DNA of 64,000 bases from an uncultured Flavobacteriaceae bacterium. Lineage in GTDB: Bacteria > Bacteroidota > Bacteroidia > Flavobacteriales > Flavobacteriaceae. The first letter of the stretch is position 1; each line of letters opens with the position of its first letter. Under the pieces are notes generated by a model, which worked only from the letters and a program-made list of their open reading frames with translations, made no database searches and was not told the DNA's origin. The translations under genes and the position numbers were made by a program. The stretch is taken from the NCBI GenBank assembly GCA_947494695.1, contig CANLWB010000004.1:186001-250000 (forward strand). The letters are read 5' to 3'. Below are positions 53,980 to 62,673 of the stretch, one piece after another.

Positions 53980-54999
53980 TTGAAAACTAGCCATTATATT
54001 CTCGTAGACTCCAAAAAATTATATTTTCATATGTTAGGAAATGGTCCGGCATTGGTGCTGTTTCACCCATCACCGCATACATCCGAAATACTTTTACCAT
54101 TGGCAGAAAAGTTGTGTGATCATTACACAGTTTTTGCTATTGATACCCCTGGGTATGGTAAATCTGAGCATTTGAGTGTCGCCCCCAACACTTTAAAAGA
54201 CTATACCTCTTTTTTAAATAAGTGCTTTAAAGCAATGGATATAAAAAAGCCCTCAATTTATGGGTCTGCCACTGGTGCTCAATTGGCCATTAGATATGCA
54301 TTAGAATATCCCGAAGACGTATCAAATTTATTTATAGATAATTCAGCTCATTTCGATGACAATTTTTGTAATTCTATTTTAGAACGGTACTTCCCAGATT
54401 TAAATCCGCAAAAAGATGGGAGTCATTTGCCACAAGTTTGGCGAATGGTTAGTCAAATGTTTCAATATTTCCCCTGGTGTTTTACTGAAGAGAAATATGC
54501 GTTGCATAGACCGCAGTTGCCGGCTTCAATACTCAATGTTATAGCTATGGACTTTTTAAGAGCAGGGGGGAACTATCACATCGCTTATAGGTTGGCATTT
54601 AAGCATGAAAGAGCTAAATATGTTCAAGCTCTAAAAGTGCCAACTACCATTTTTAGATGGAATGGGAGCATTATTAAAGATTATATAGATGATTTATTAG
54701 TTTTTGATTTTCCATCTCATATAAAACCATTGTTCATTAATGGTGGACCAGATGAGCGCATGCAAGTACTTACAGATTACATTGCGGGCGAAGCGACTTC
54801 ACATGAAACATATAAAGTATCAAAAGAGATAGAGCATTTTAAAGCAAGTGCCCCCATTTCATATAATAAAATTGAAGCGTTGCCAGATATTGCATCAGAC
54901 GGTATGCACTTAATTAAAACCTGGGAATTGTTGATTGCACGTAATCCAAACCTAGATGCTGAAGCTTTACAATCTTGTCTTATAGATTGTTATTCATAA
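53980..54999 (+). CDS. Alpha/beta hydrolase
   Basis: 339 residues from TTG 53980; the in-frame upstream stop at 53950 leaves no ATG, and a later ATG (54031) would remove the first strand. The fold is clear: LVLFHPSP, FAIDTPGYGKSE, the nucleophile elbow IYGSATGAQLAIRYA (Ser in G-S-A-T-G) and an acid in FRWNGSIIKD. The C-terminal His lies in SDGMHLIKTW. Substrate unknown; an ester, thioester or C-C bond in the pathway. First of a three-gene plus-strand unit. Confidence 0.85.
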   Translation: MKTSHYILVDSKKLYFHMLGNGPALVLFHPSPHTSEILLPLAEKLCDHYTVFAIDTPGYGKSEHLSVAPNTLKDYTSFLNKCFKAMDIKKPSIYGSATGAQLAIRYALEYPEDVSNLFIDNSAHFDDNFCNSILERYFPDLNPQKDGSHLPQVWRMVSQMFQYFPWCFTEEKYALHRPQLPASILNVIAMDFLRAGGNYHIAYRLAFKHERAKYVQALKVPTTIFRWNGSIIKDYIDDLLVFDFPSHIKPLFINGGPDERMQVLTDYIAGEATSHETYKVSKEIEHFKASAPISYNKIEALPDIASDGMHLIKTWELLIARNPNLDAEALQSCLIDCYS

Positions 55000-55014
55000 A
55001 TTAAAACTAAAATC

Positions 55015-55767
55015 ATGAAATATATTGTATTCATAATGATAATAGCTGGTTTTTTCACGGGCTGTAATGGACATGTAAAAGAAAAAGGAAATACCGAAGT
55101 AAAAAAGGATATGGTGTTTTCAGGACATTATGATAATTTTCTACAGTATTGGTTAGAACATACAGAAACCAATATGCATCGCGTAGAAACCGAAGAGAAA
55201 CACAGGCATTTATCCTTCCATATGGAGACAAAAGCTTCTGGCGATGTTACTATAGAATTAAGGGAAGGTAGAAACGGAAAAACAAGTGTTGAACGTATTG
55301 TTTTAGCTGAAGCGGATTTAAAAGAACATGTAAAGAAAGATGGAGACACTATTTACATTTCGAATTTGAAACATTTTAAAAACAAAACGCCATATAAATT
55401 TATAAAAACCAGAATGTTTTCAGGTTGGATAGAAGTGCCTTTAAAGCAATATGGCGATAGTATTTATAGAAAAAGTAACCTTGAAATTCATGATCAAGGT
55501 GGGATGGCAGAAATAGATATTGATGGTACACCATATACAGCAGAATTAACTCAGCTTTTGTTTGGTAAGAAATTAGGAATAATGAAATTGGCAATATATG
55601 ATATGCCCATGGATAGCGTAGGTATAAATAGCAGGTCTATAAGCTATACATGGTCTAACCCAGAATCAAAACGACTTGGGATTAATCTGCGTAAGGTGGT
55701 TTCTGGGTGGACTTTTATTGAACCGGGTTATGTTAATTCTGATAACACAAAATTTGAAAAAAAATAA
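55015..55767 (+). CDS. CpcT/CpeT-like lipoprotein
   Basis: 250 residues with a lipoprotein signal (IMIIAGFFTGC). The body (YDNFLQYWLEHTETNMHR, FSGWIEVPLKQYGDSIYRKSNLEIHDQGGMAEID, SYTWSNPESKRLGINLRKVVSGWTFIEPGY) is a diverged paralogue of the CpcT-like protein at 56625-57611, with the same closing motif. CpcT lyases attach bilins in phototrophs; here it is probably a ligand-binding barrel of other use. It overlaps the SDR gene by 1 bp. Confidence 0.7.
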   Translation: MKYIVFIMIIAGFFTGCNGHVKEKGNTEVKKDMVFSGHYDNFLQYWLEHTETNMHRVETEEKHRHLSFHMETKASGDVTIELREGRNGKTSVERIVLAEADLKEHVKKDGDTIYISNLKHFKNKTPYKFIKTRMFSGWIEVPLKQYGDSIYRKSNLEIHDQGGMAEIDIDGTPYTAELTQLLFGKKLGIMKLAIYDMPMDSVGINSRSISYTWSNPESKRLGINLRKVVSGWTFIEPGYVNSDNTKFEKK

Positions 55768-56516
55768 TGGACTTAAAAGTAAATTATTCGGCTAAAGGCT
55801 ATACTATTATTATAGTAGGCGCAAATAGCGGTATAGGAAAGGCTTTAATAGAACAACTATTGCCCGCTGGAGCTACTGTTTTTGGTATTGACATTCAAGA
55901 GGCATCTGAAACTTCGATAACAGATAAAAATCTTTATTTTCAGGCCAATCCAATGGATATTGAAAGCATGGCACAGGTTAAAGCAACTATTGAAAAACAA
56001 ACGTCTACAATCCATGGATTGGTAAACCTTTCTGGTACTATTAAACAGTTTAAACCTATTTTAGAACAGGATATTAACGATTGGAATGAAACTTATGATA
56101 TTAGTTTTAAAAGTTGTTTTAATGCGTGTAAAGTCTTTAGCGAACTGTTAACGAATAGGGGGGATGCCGCCATAGTAAATATGGCTTCTGGTTTAGCCTT
56201 TATTGGTAAGAAAAATTATGGACCATACACCGCTGGTAAGGCAAGTGTTATTGCATTTAGTAAAACACTTGCAGCAGAATTAGCGCCAAATGTTAGAGTA
56301 AACACGGTGGCACCGGGAGCTGTTGATACTAATTTTATTTATAAAAAAGATGGTTCTACGCGTTTTAACATGCAGACGTATTTAGACATGGTACCTCTTA
56401 AAAGTCTGGCGAAGCCTAATCAAATAAGCTCGGTAGTTATGTTTTTACTTAGTCATGAAGCGTCCTACTTAACTGGGCAGTGCTTACATGTAAACGGAGG
56501 TGCAGGAATGCATTAA
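55767..56516 (+). CDS. Short-chain dehydrogenase/reductase
   Basis: 249 residues: nucleotide motif IIVGANSGIGKALIEQL, catalytic Ser/Tyr/Lys in VNMASGLAFIGKKNYGPYTAGKASV, and VRVNTVAPGAVDTNF. The end (LTGQCLHVNGGAGMH) is typical of classical SDRs. It oxidises or reduces a hydroxyl/keto group with NAD(P). Third gene of the plus-strand unit. Confidence 0.92.
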   Translation: MDLKVNYSAKGYTIIIVGANSGIGKALIEQLLPAGATVFGIDIQEASETSITDKNLYFQANPMDIESMAQVKATIEKQTSTIHGLVNLSGTIKQFKPILEQDINDWNETYDISFKSCFNACKVFSELLTNRGDAAIVNMASGLAFIGKKNYGPYTAGKASVIAFSKTLAAELAPNVRVNTVAPGAVDTNFIYKKDGSTRFNMQTYLDMVPLKSLAKPNQISSVVMFLLSHEASYLTGQCLHVNGGAGMH

Positions 56517-56540
56517 AAAGTAACTGAAAGAGAAGGTATT

Positions 56541-56616
56541 GTCATCCAGAATGTAGCGAAGGATCTCTCAAACGATTTCCGTTATATTATAGATTCTTCG
56601 CGGCATTCTGGATGGC
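56541..56616. repeat. Dispersed palindromic repeat between convergent genes
   Basis: ATCCAGAATG (56544-56553) pairs with CATTCTGGAT (56604-56613), with GTCATCC/GGCAT ends and an inner AGGATCT/AGATTCTTC. This has the same type as the REP-like palindrome at 32424-32510 and may act as a bidirectional terminator here. Confidence 0.6.
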
Positions 56617-56624
56617 ATGATAAT

Positions 56625-57611
56625 TTATTTGGCTTCAATAAGCGTAAACCCGGCAGACATGGTTCTTATATTTATACCAATTTGCTTCGCATCAGGATTT
56701 GCCCAAACGTAAGCCGGCGCTTTTTCTTTACCGTCTTCGTAGATGGCTAGTTTAAGCACCTCAATTCCTGAGGCATAAATAACTTCAGATAGTTCAACAG
56801 AATACTTTGTTTTGGTGCCATCTTTATCATCAATAAGTTGCACTTTTTGTCCTTGATCATGTAGTATGATGTTTTTCATAAAATAGAATTCATCGCTACC
56901 AGGTGCTTTTTCAATACCAATCCATCCCTTAAAAAACCGACACTTTTTTAGTTTATGAGGAATGCCTGCTTTATTTCCAAACACATAATTTCCATCGGCA
57001 TCTTCGGCTTCATCCTGAATCCATATTTCATCTTCGGTAAGTTTTAACGTATCAGTAATGTAAATCTCTTTACCACTTCTTCTAGACGTAAAGTGACAAG
57101 CTCTGTCTTTCATATACCCAACAAAATGGTCACCATTTTTTTTCCAGTACACTTCACATCCTGGAGATGCTCTTAAGTCTTTGAAATCAATAGCTTTAAG
57201 TAATGACGGATTGTGGTTCGCCATAGCATATGTTTTACCATCTTCTGGAGTTAAAAATGAAAAAATATCTAATTGAATCGCGCCCTCGGTTTTATTAATA
57301 GAAAAGTTATAGATACGCTGGCGATAGATGTTTGTAGTATCTCCGTTTTGAAACTGTTTTACGTAAAACACTTGGTCTCCTAGTTTAGGGGCATCCACCT
57401 TTTTGAAAATTGAATGTATGCGTTCGTGTCGAATATTTTCATCTACTTGATCTTCGTTTTCCTTCCATGCTTGCTGAAAATTGTCAAATTCACCCTCAAA
57501 CCATTGCATCATTTCTTCAAGGTCTGCCTGTAGGGTATTGTTTTGAGAATATATCTCATTAAATGACAACGTTAAAAAACAAAATGTCATTAAAATACGT
57601 TTAAAAATCAT
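56625..57611 (-). CDS. CpcT/CpeT-family secreted protein
   Basis: 328 residues with a signal peptide (TFCFLTLSFNEIYSQ). The CpcT pattern is complete: EMMQWFEGEFDNFQQAW, YRQRIYNFSINKTEGAIQLDIF, SPGCEVYWKKNGDHFVGYMKDRACHF, YVWANPDAKQIGINIRTMSAGFTLIE. No phycobilisome genes are near, so bilin attachment is unlikely. A perfect palindrome (57647-57669) lies 36 bp upstream, tying it to the MarR regulon. Confidence 0.8.
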   Translation of the reverse strand: MIFKRILMTFCFLTLSFNEIYSQNNTLQADLEEMMQWFEGEFDNFQQAWKENEDQVDENIRHERIHSIFKKVDAPKLGDQVFYVKQFQNGDTTNIYRQRIYNFSINKTEGAIQLDIFSFLTPEDGKTYAMANHNPSLLKAIDFKDLRASPGCEVYWKKNGDHFVGYMKDRACHFTSRRSGKEIYITDTLKLTEDEIWIQDEAEDADGNYVFGNKAGIPHKLKKCRFFKGWIGIEKAPGSDEFYFMKNIILHDQGQKVQLIDDKDGTKTKYSVELSEVIYASGIEVLKLAIYEDGKEKAPAYVWANPDAKQIGINIRTMSAGFTLIEAK

Positions 57612-57646
57612 AGTTCAGTTGTTTAATTCAATTAGTTAATTTGATT

Positions 57647-57669
57647 AATAGTTAATATTATTAACTATT
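57647..57669 (-). promoter_or_regulatory. Palindromic operator upstream of the CpcT-like gene (MarR site 2)
   Basis: Perfect 11-bp arms AATAGTTAATA and TATTAACTATT around one base, identical to the core of site 1 at 50627-50651. A further half-like stretch (ATTAGTTAATTTGATTAAT) adjoins at 57631. Confidence 0.7.
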
Positions 57670-57727
57670 TTGTAAATTTAATAAAATATACTGATAATCA
57701 AATGTTTGTTGTCTATTAATTCTTGTT

Positions 57728-58612
57728 TTATGAAGTAATTATTCTTCTGTAAAGTTGGATGACGCCAATAGCCAATACACACATTACAATGCCGTAAACA
57801 CCTGCAGTAGCGGCCATTTTGGGTTGGTTTAAAAGAGTTGTAGACATGGCGATGGTCATACCAAGCACATTGTTTTGCATACCGGTTTCAATAGATATTG
57901 TTGCCGATTGTTTTATGGATATGCCCAAACTTCGAGATGAAATAAAACCAACGGACAATGTGAGAATATTTAAAAGAATCACCCCGACAAAAGAAGCTTT
58001 AAAAAAATACCAACTATTGCCTATTTCTTCTAATTTCATAGTCATTAGAGCAAGCGCAAGCACTATAACTAGAATAGAAATCCATTTTATAGCAGGTTTA
58101 CTATTACTAGAGAAAACAGGCCATTTATAGTTAATTAGCATACCTAAGATGGTTGGAAGCGCAGTTAACTTAAATATGTTTAAAATGGTTTTTCCAAGAG
58201 GCAAATGAATACTTTTAGACGCTTCGCCTAAAATAGCATCTAAAGAAAAATTGATAATTATTGGAATGGTAAAAATGGTAATAATGCTACTAACCGCAGT
58301 GAGCGTTATAGAGAGCGCCACATCTCCTTTTGCCAAGAACGAGAACAAATTAGATACAGCACCTCCAGGACAGCAGGCACAAACCATTAACCCCATTGCA
58401 ATCATGGGAGGCATTGGTACTAATGAAACGATACCGAATGCTATTAGTGGCACCAAAATAATTTGATTCATTAACCCCGTAAAAGTGGCCTTGGGTGTAG
58501 CGCTTACCCTTGTGAAATCATTGATTTTCAATGTCATTCCCATACCAAGCATTACCAAAAACAATAAAACTTGTAAAATATTTGGTATATGGGCAGATAG
58601 GAATTCAATCAT
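57728..58612 (-). CDS. Bile-acid:sodium symporter family transporter
   Basis: 294 residues, about nine membrane helices: ICACCPGGAVSNLFSFLAKGDVALSITLTAVSSI and SIETGMQNNVLGMTIA, the two crossover motifs of the SBF/BASS family that bind sodium and substrate. Probably imports an organic acid fed into the pathway around it. It starts 9 bp after the deacetylase-fold gene. Confidence 0.9.
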   Translation of the reverse strand: MIEFLSAHIPNILQVLLFLVMLGMGMTLKINDFTRVSATPKATFTGLMNQIILVPLIAFGIVSLVPMPPMIAMGLMVCACCPGGAVSNLFSFLAKGDVALSITLTAVSSIITIFTIPIIINFSLDAILGEASKSIHLPLGKTILNIFKLTALPTILGMLINYKWPVFSSNSKPAIKWISILVIVLALALMTMKLEEIGNSWYFFKASFVGVILLNILTLSVGFISSRSLGISIKQSATISIETGMQNNVLGMTIAMSTTLLNQPKMAATAGVYGIVMCVLAIGVIQLYRRIITS

Positions 58613-58621
58613 ACGTTTCTA

Positions 58622-59548
58622 TTATTGTTGCGCTTTCCAAGCGTTTAAAATATCTGAAGCCGAGGCAGACCAGACATCTGGATGCGCACCCAGTTTTTCG
58701 AGCACTTTTTCTAAATATTTTATGCGATGCGGTTGCCCTAACACCCAAGGGTGGATGTTTAAGCTTAATACCCTTCCACCACTGGTTTCGGTGTCTTTTA
58801 GCAAAAACTCAAAAGCATCTTCCACTTGATCTGACCAATCTTCAGCCGAATGCAAATTATTTAAAATGATAAAAAAATCTTCTAATTCTGTGGCCAGAGG
58901 CATTGCGGTTAAATTACCATTTTTTGTTTTAAATTCATAAGGCATATCATCATTTACCCAATCACTAAAATAAGTAATTCCATTTGCGGCCAAAATATCT
59001 GGTGTATTTTCAGATTCGTTTTTAGCAGGACTTATCCATCCTTTTATATCTTGATCTGTTAACCTTCTTAAAGTATCCAATGATTTTTTTACCAGTATTT
59101 CCTCTTCTTTAATGTCTTGTCCGCCATAATGTAACGTATCCATATGATAGCCATGGCATAATATTTCATCACCACGTTCTTTAACGGTACCTATTAAATA
59201 GGGGTAGCGTTCTGCTAACCTTGTGTTTATCGCAAAAGTCGGGGTGACGTTATATTGATCTAAAGCCTTAAAAAAGCGGTAAGCACCTACACGGTTGCCA
59301 TAATCCCGCAAACTGTAATGACGTAAATCGGGATAGGGTTTTGTCATACCCCCTGGGACCTTAAACGGTATCCCTTTTTGATTTATTGGGAAAAATTGCA
59401 AGCTCACGTTTACCCAAAGTGCTATTTTTTTTCCGTTAGGCCATTTTACCGGTTTTCTATTATGAAGCATGGTCCACTCATAGCGATCATGATCCATACC
59501 GTAAGACCGTTCCGGATATTTTAAATAGTCGTTATTAAGCGTTGCCAT
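58622..59548 (-). CDS. PuuE-like polysaccharide-deacetylase-fold hydrolase, copy 1
   Basis: 308 residues from ATG 59548 (MATLNNDYLKYPERSYGMDHDRYEW); a TTG at 59569 is less likely. The marks of the cofactor-free allantoinase/cyclic-imidase branch are present: RDYGNRVGAYRFF, EILCHGYHMDTL, GWISPAKNESENTPDILAANGITYFSDWVNDDMPYEF, IHPWVLGQPHRIKYLEKVLEKL. These enzymes open cyclic amides rather than deacetylate sugars. Its start lies 14 bp inside the end of the paralogous gene upstream. Confidence 0.83.
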   Translation of the reverse strand: MATLNNDYLKYPERSYGMDHDRYEWTMLHNRKPVKWPNGKKIALWVNVSLQFFPINQKGIPFKVPGGMTKPYPDLRHYSLRDYGNRVGAYRFFKALDQYNVTPTFAINTRLAERYPYLIGTVKERGDEILCHGYHMDTLHYGGQDIKEEEILVKKSLDTLRRLTDQDIKGWISPAKNESENTPDILAANGITYFSDWVNDDMPYEFKTKNGNLTAMPLATELEDFFIILNNLHSAEDWSDQVEDAFEFLLKDTETSGGRVLSLNIHPWVLGQPHRIKYLEKVLEKLGAHPDVWSASASDILNAWKAQQ

Positions 59549-60485
59549 ATTTTTTGTTTTTTGTTTCAATATCGGCTAAGGCCGTATCATAATAGTTGTC
59601 CATAAAATACTGTGCTATGTCTTTGCCTGTAGTCACCCAAACATCGGGATGGCCTGTAATGTATTCTAAAGCTTCTTCGTAGGCTTTAATGCGGTGGGCA
59701 TTACTCACCTGGTAATTATGGGTTGGTATACACATAATGGTACCACTTTCTGAACCTTCGGCATAAAGTCTATCGAAATTATCCATAAGAGCTTTGCCAT
59801 AAAGCCTAGGTGTCATTTTTTGAACTAAATATGCAATAGTATCATTCATTTCTAAGGAATATGGAATGGACACAAACTTTTTTCCACTCTTTAAGTGAAT
59901 AGGGGTGGGTTGGTCGTCATGAAACAAATCGCATGAATAGTATCCAGCCTCATCACCAAATAATTCTGTGCCTACTTCGGCAAATGCATCCAACGTGTTT
60001 TCAGAATGGGATAGGGCCGGGGCTAAATACCCTGCACATTTTTGACCTGTATGTTTGTAAATAGTTTCTATAGAATCTCTAATCATCTCACGTTCTTGAG
60101 CTTCTGTCATACCGTAGGTATATCTTGTGTTGTAAATGCCATGACTAAAGAATTCCCAGTTGCGTTCCTTACACAATTCTATAATTTCAGGGTGATGATC
60201 ACAAAGTGCCGTTGATAGTGATATAGACCCTCGAATACCATACTTTTCTAATAGTTCCATTTGCCTGATATGCCCAACACGGTTACCCCAGTCTCTACTT
60301 GTATATCCGGGTAATGCGGGAGAGGGTTGTGGCCATGGTTTCCTAAATGGATTATTTGGTGGATTTAGCTCGTAAAATTCAATATTTGGTGCCACCCAAA
60401 ATGCTAGTTTAGCACCATTTGGCCATTGTATTTTTGGTCTGTTTTCATAGGGCCAATACTCATAATATCCTGGATCTTCTTTCAT
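59535..60485 (-). CDS. PuuE-like polysaccharide-deacetylase-fold hydrolase, copy 2
   Basis: 316 residues of the same branch: RDWGNRVGHIRQMELL, WEFFSHGIYNTRYTYG, AGYLAPALSHSENTLDAFAEVGTELFGD, IPTHNYQVSNAHRIKAYEEAL. It is a clear but distant paralogue of the next gene, with which it overlaps by 14 bp. Two tandem members suggest a heteromer or two successive ring openings. It starts 4 bp after the isochorismatase-family gene. Confidence 0.83.
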   Translation of the reverse strand: MKEDPGYYEYWPYENRPKIQWPNGAKLAFWVAPNIEFYELNPPNNPFRKPWPQPSPALPGYTSRDWGNRVGHIRQMELLEKYGIRGSISLSTALCDHHPEIIELCKERNWEFFSHGIYNTRYTYGMTEAQEREMIRDSIETIYKHTGQKCAGYLAPALSHSENTLDAFAEVGTELFGDEAGYYSCDLFHDDQPTPIHLKSGKKFVSIPYSLEMNDTIAYLVQKMTPRLYGKALMDNFDRLYAEGSESGTIMCIPTHNYQVSNAHRIKAYEEALEYITGHPDVWVTTGKDIAQYFMDNYYDTALADIETKNKKYGNA

Positions 60486-60489
60486 AGGT

Positions 60490-61155
60490 CTACTTTAAAG
60501 TGTTTAACCAAGTGAAAACGTCTTTGACATCTAAAACATCACAGTATTTTAACGATAAATCCGTGAGGTTGGCATAGTGATAGCTTTCATGTTTATCTGC
60601 CACACATTCTTCTGGAATAATGGTTCTATAACCTCTGGATAATGAATCTACGCCAGCAGCTCTCACGCATCCAGATGTTGACCCTCCAGTTAAAACAATG
60701 GTGTCTACTTGATGCCACACCAATAAAGATTGTAAAGGTGTTTCAAAAAATGGTGATGGCATTTTCTTTTCGTAAAAGACGTCTGAACTTCGGTCTAAAA
60801 TTAACCTATCATCAAGTTCTGAACGTTCCGATCCAAATTTTATATTCTGCAAACTATCTGGGGTATCAGTTCGTGTACCCCAAACGCCGGCATCTGCTGC
60901 GGTATCCATATAGGCAACATTTGTCCATACCACAGGCCAACCTAAGGCTCTAAATTTAGCTGCCAATTCATTTACATAATCTAACTGTTTAGGATCGGTT
61001 TCATAGGCTGTTTTAAATAAATCTGTACGCGTGTAAGCTTTTTGGATATCTATATTTACCAGAGCTGCTTTTTTTCCAAAACCAAAACGTTTTCTGGCAG
61101 GATTGGCTTTTACTTCTAAATAGATTTCTTTAGCTGTTTTATTGGTTGTTTGCAT
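60490..61155 (-). CDS. Isochorismatase-family cysteine hydrolase (amidase)
   Basis: 221 residues with the Asp-Lys-Cys triad: LVNIDIQKAYT (Asp 36), FYEKKMPSPF (Lys 130 or 131) and TGGSTSGCVRAAGVDSLSRGY (Cys 163). The GGSTSGCVRA form is that of N-carbamoylsarcosine amidase, maleamate amidase and ureidoacrylate hydrolase RutB. It probably cleaves the amide or ureido product of the PuuE-like enzymes, giving ammonia. Confidence 0.88.
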   Translation of the reverse strand: MQTTNKTAKEIYLEVKANPARKRFGFGKKAALVNIDIQKAYTRTDLFKTAYETDPKQLDYVNELAAKFRALGWPVVWTNVAYMDTAADAGVWGTRTDTPDSLQNIKFGSERSELDDRLILDRSSDVFYEKKMPSPFFETPLQSLLVWHQVDTIVLTGGSTSGCVRAAGVDSLSRGYRTIIPEECVADKHESYHYANLTDLSLKYCDVLDVKDVFTWLNTLK

Positions 61156-61158
61156 ATC

Positions 61159-61713
61159 TTATTCTCTAATTTTTACAATCATTTCTATTTCGCAGGCGGC
61201 GTTTAGTGGAATGGAACTCATACCAACTGCAGACCTGGCATGTATCCCTCGTTCCCCAAATACTTCGACCATTAAATCTGTAAATCCATTTATTACTTTT
61301 GGGTGATCTTTAAAATCAGGTTCGGCATTGACCATGCCTAGTACTTTAATTATTTTTTCTACTTTATTGAGGTCTCCAAGTTCTGCTTTAAGTACAGACA
61401 ATTGATTAATTGCAGTCAGACGAGCGGCTTTGTATCCTTCTTCAATGGTGAGATCACGACCCAGTTTCCCAACATATTTTTCACCTGTGGGAGAAAAAGG
61501 AATATTGCCTGAAAGGTATAAGGTACTCCCGTCTTTAACAGCAAACGAAATTTTAATGCCTTTTGGCATTTTAAGCGTACTAAGTTCTATGCCCAATTCC
61601 TCTAAACGGTCTTCTATGTCATAGTTATAAAGTGGCTCTTGTTGCTTTTCTTGTTGAGGTGTGTGCATGCACGACACCAGAAAGAGGGGTATTAAAATGA
61701 CTAAACCTTTCAT
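61159..61713 (-). CDS. Lipoprotein-anchored RidA-family protein
   Basis: 184 residues. A lipoprotein signal (VILIPLFLVSCMHTP, Cys near residue 15) and a linker precede a RidA domain: LYLSGNIPFSPTGEKYVGKLGRDLTIEEGYKAARLTAINQLSVLKAELGDL, then HARSAVGMSSIPLNAACEIEMIVKI (the usual Arg and Glu of RidA are present). RidA proteins deaminate reactive enamines and imines and are normally cytosolic, so export is unusual. Three bp separate it from the hydrolase gene. Confidence 0.85.
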   Translation of the reverse strand: MKGLVILIPLFLVSCMHTPQQEKQQEPLYNYDIEDRLEELGIELSTLKMPKGIKISFAVKDGSTLYLSGNIPFSPTGEKYVGKLGRDLTIEEGYKAARLTAINQLSVLKAELGDLNKVEKIIKVLGMVNAEPDFKDHPKVINGFTDLMVEVFGERGIHARSAVGMSSIPLNAACEIEMIVKIRE

Positions 61714-61718
61714 AGCAT

Positions 61719-62672
61719 TTAGTTTTCTTTTATTACGGCTTTGTTGTTTCTACTCCATTCACTCCAAGAACCTACATAAAGTTTAGGAATGTCCAGCCCT
61801 GCATGGGCTATCGCTAATAGAGAGTGGCAAGCAGTTACACCTGAACCGCAATGAAAAATGATGTTATCTCCTGGGGTGTTCTTAAATATTTGAGTATACT
61901 TTTCTTTTAATGCTTCAGGAGATTTGAATGTACCATTATCTTCTAAATTATCTGAAAAAGGAACGTTTACAGTACCAGGTATATGTCCTGCTATTGAATC
62001 AATTGGCTCAAATTCTCCGTTATAGCGAGGTGTGGCCCGAACATCTATAACCATATAATCTTTGTCCTGTGAAACGTTTTCTACGTGGTCCATATTAACC
62101 CGTGGAAGTAGCCATGTGGTTACAGGGTACAATGGAGCAACTTTAGGCGTTACCTTATCTGAATTTATAGGAAAATGAGCATTTTTAGCTTCCTGAATGC
62201 CACCATTTAGAACCTGTACGTTTTCATGACCAATAGCCTTTAACATCCACCATAAACGAGCAGATGCATTGGCCCCTCCTTTATCATCATAAACAACAAC
62301 ATGGCTATCTGGTGTCATGCCGAGATTGGAAATAGTTTGAGCAAAGTCCTCAATTTTCGGTAAGGGATGTCTTCCGCCATGAGCAGGGTCTTCGTGTATT
62401 TCTGATAAGTCTTCATTCAAATCAAGGAAAAAAGCGCCATTTAAATGCTGTTTTTCATAATCGGACCGTCCGTTTGGACCCCCACCGGCATTTACAAGAA
62501 TAACCTGGTTTGAATGCACTAATTCGAAAAGTTCTGATGCATCAATAATATGTTTAAATGTTGTTTTCATAGTATTCTTGCGTACTTTTAAGCTTGTTTC
62601 TTGTTGCGCATTGGTTTTGTTGAAAGAAACCAGAACAAATAATGTGTATAAAATTAGTTTGAAATTGGTCAT
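61719..62672 (-). CDS. Exported two-domain sulfurtransferase (thiosulfate/mercaptopyruvate type)
   Basis: 317 residues with a signal peptide (ILYTLFVLVSFNKTNAQ). Two rhodanese domains follow: GRSDYEKQHLNGAFFLDLNEDL, VVYDDKGGANASARLWWMLKAIGH, then IIFHCGSGVTACHSLLAIAHAG with the catalytic Cys in CGSGVTA, the form of thiosulfate/3-mercaptopyruvate sulfurtransferases. Internal ATG at residue 35 could give a cytosolic form. It lies 5 bp from the RidA gene. Confidence 0.88.
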   Translation of the reverse strand: MTNFKLILYTLFVLVSFNKTNAQQETSLKVRKNTMKTTFKHIIDASELFELVHSNQVILVNAGGGPNGRSDYEKQHLNGAFFLDLNEDLSEIHEDPAHGGRHPLPKIEDFAQTISNLGMTPDSHVVVYDDKGGANASARLWWMLKAIGHENVQVLNGGIQEAKNAHFPINSDKVTPKVAPLYPVTTWLLPRVNMDHVENVSQDKDYMVIDVRATPRYNGEFEPIDSIAGHIPGTVNVPFSDNLEDNGTFKSPEALKEKYTQIFKNTPGDNIIFHCGSGVTACHSLLAIAHAGLDIPKLYVGSWSEWSRNNKAVIKEN

Positions 62673-62673
62673 T

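Noticed and set aside
58622-60485. Peptidoglycan or chitin deacetylases
   Set aside because: No signal peptides, no classical TFDDG metal motif, and the conserved RVG..R, HG and E-N segments fit the PuuE/cyclic-imidase branch.
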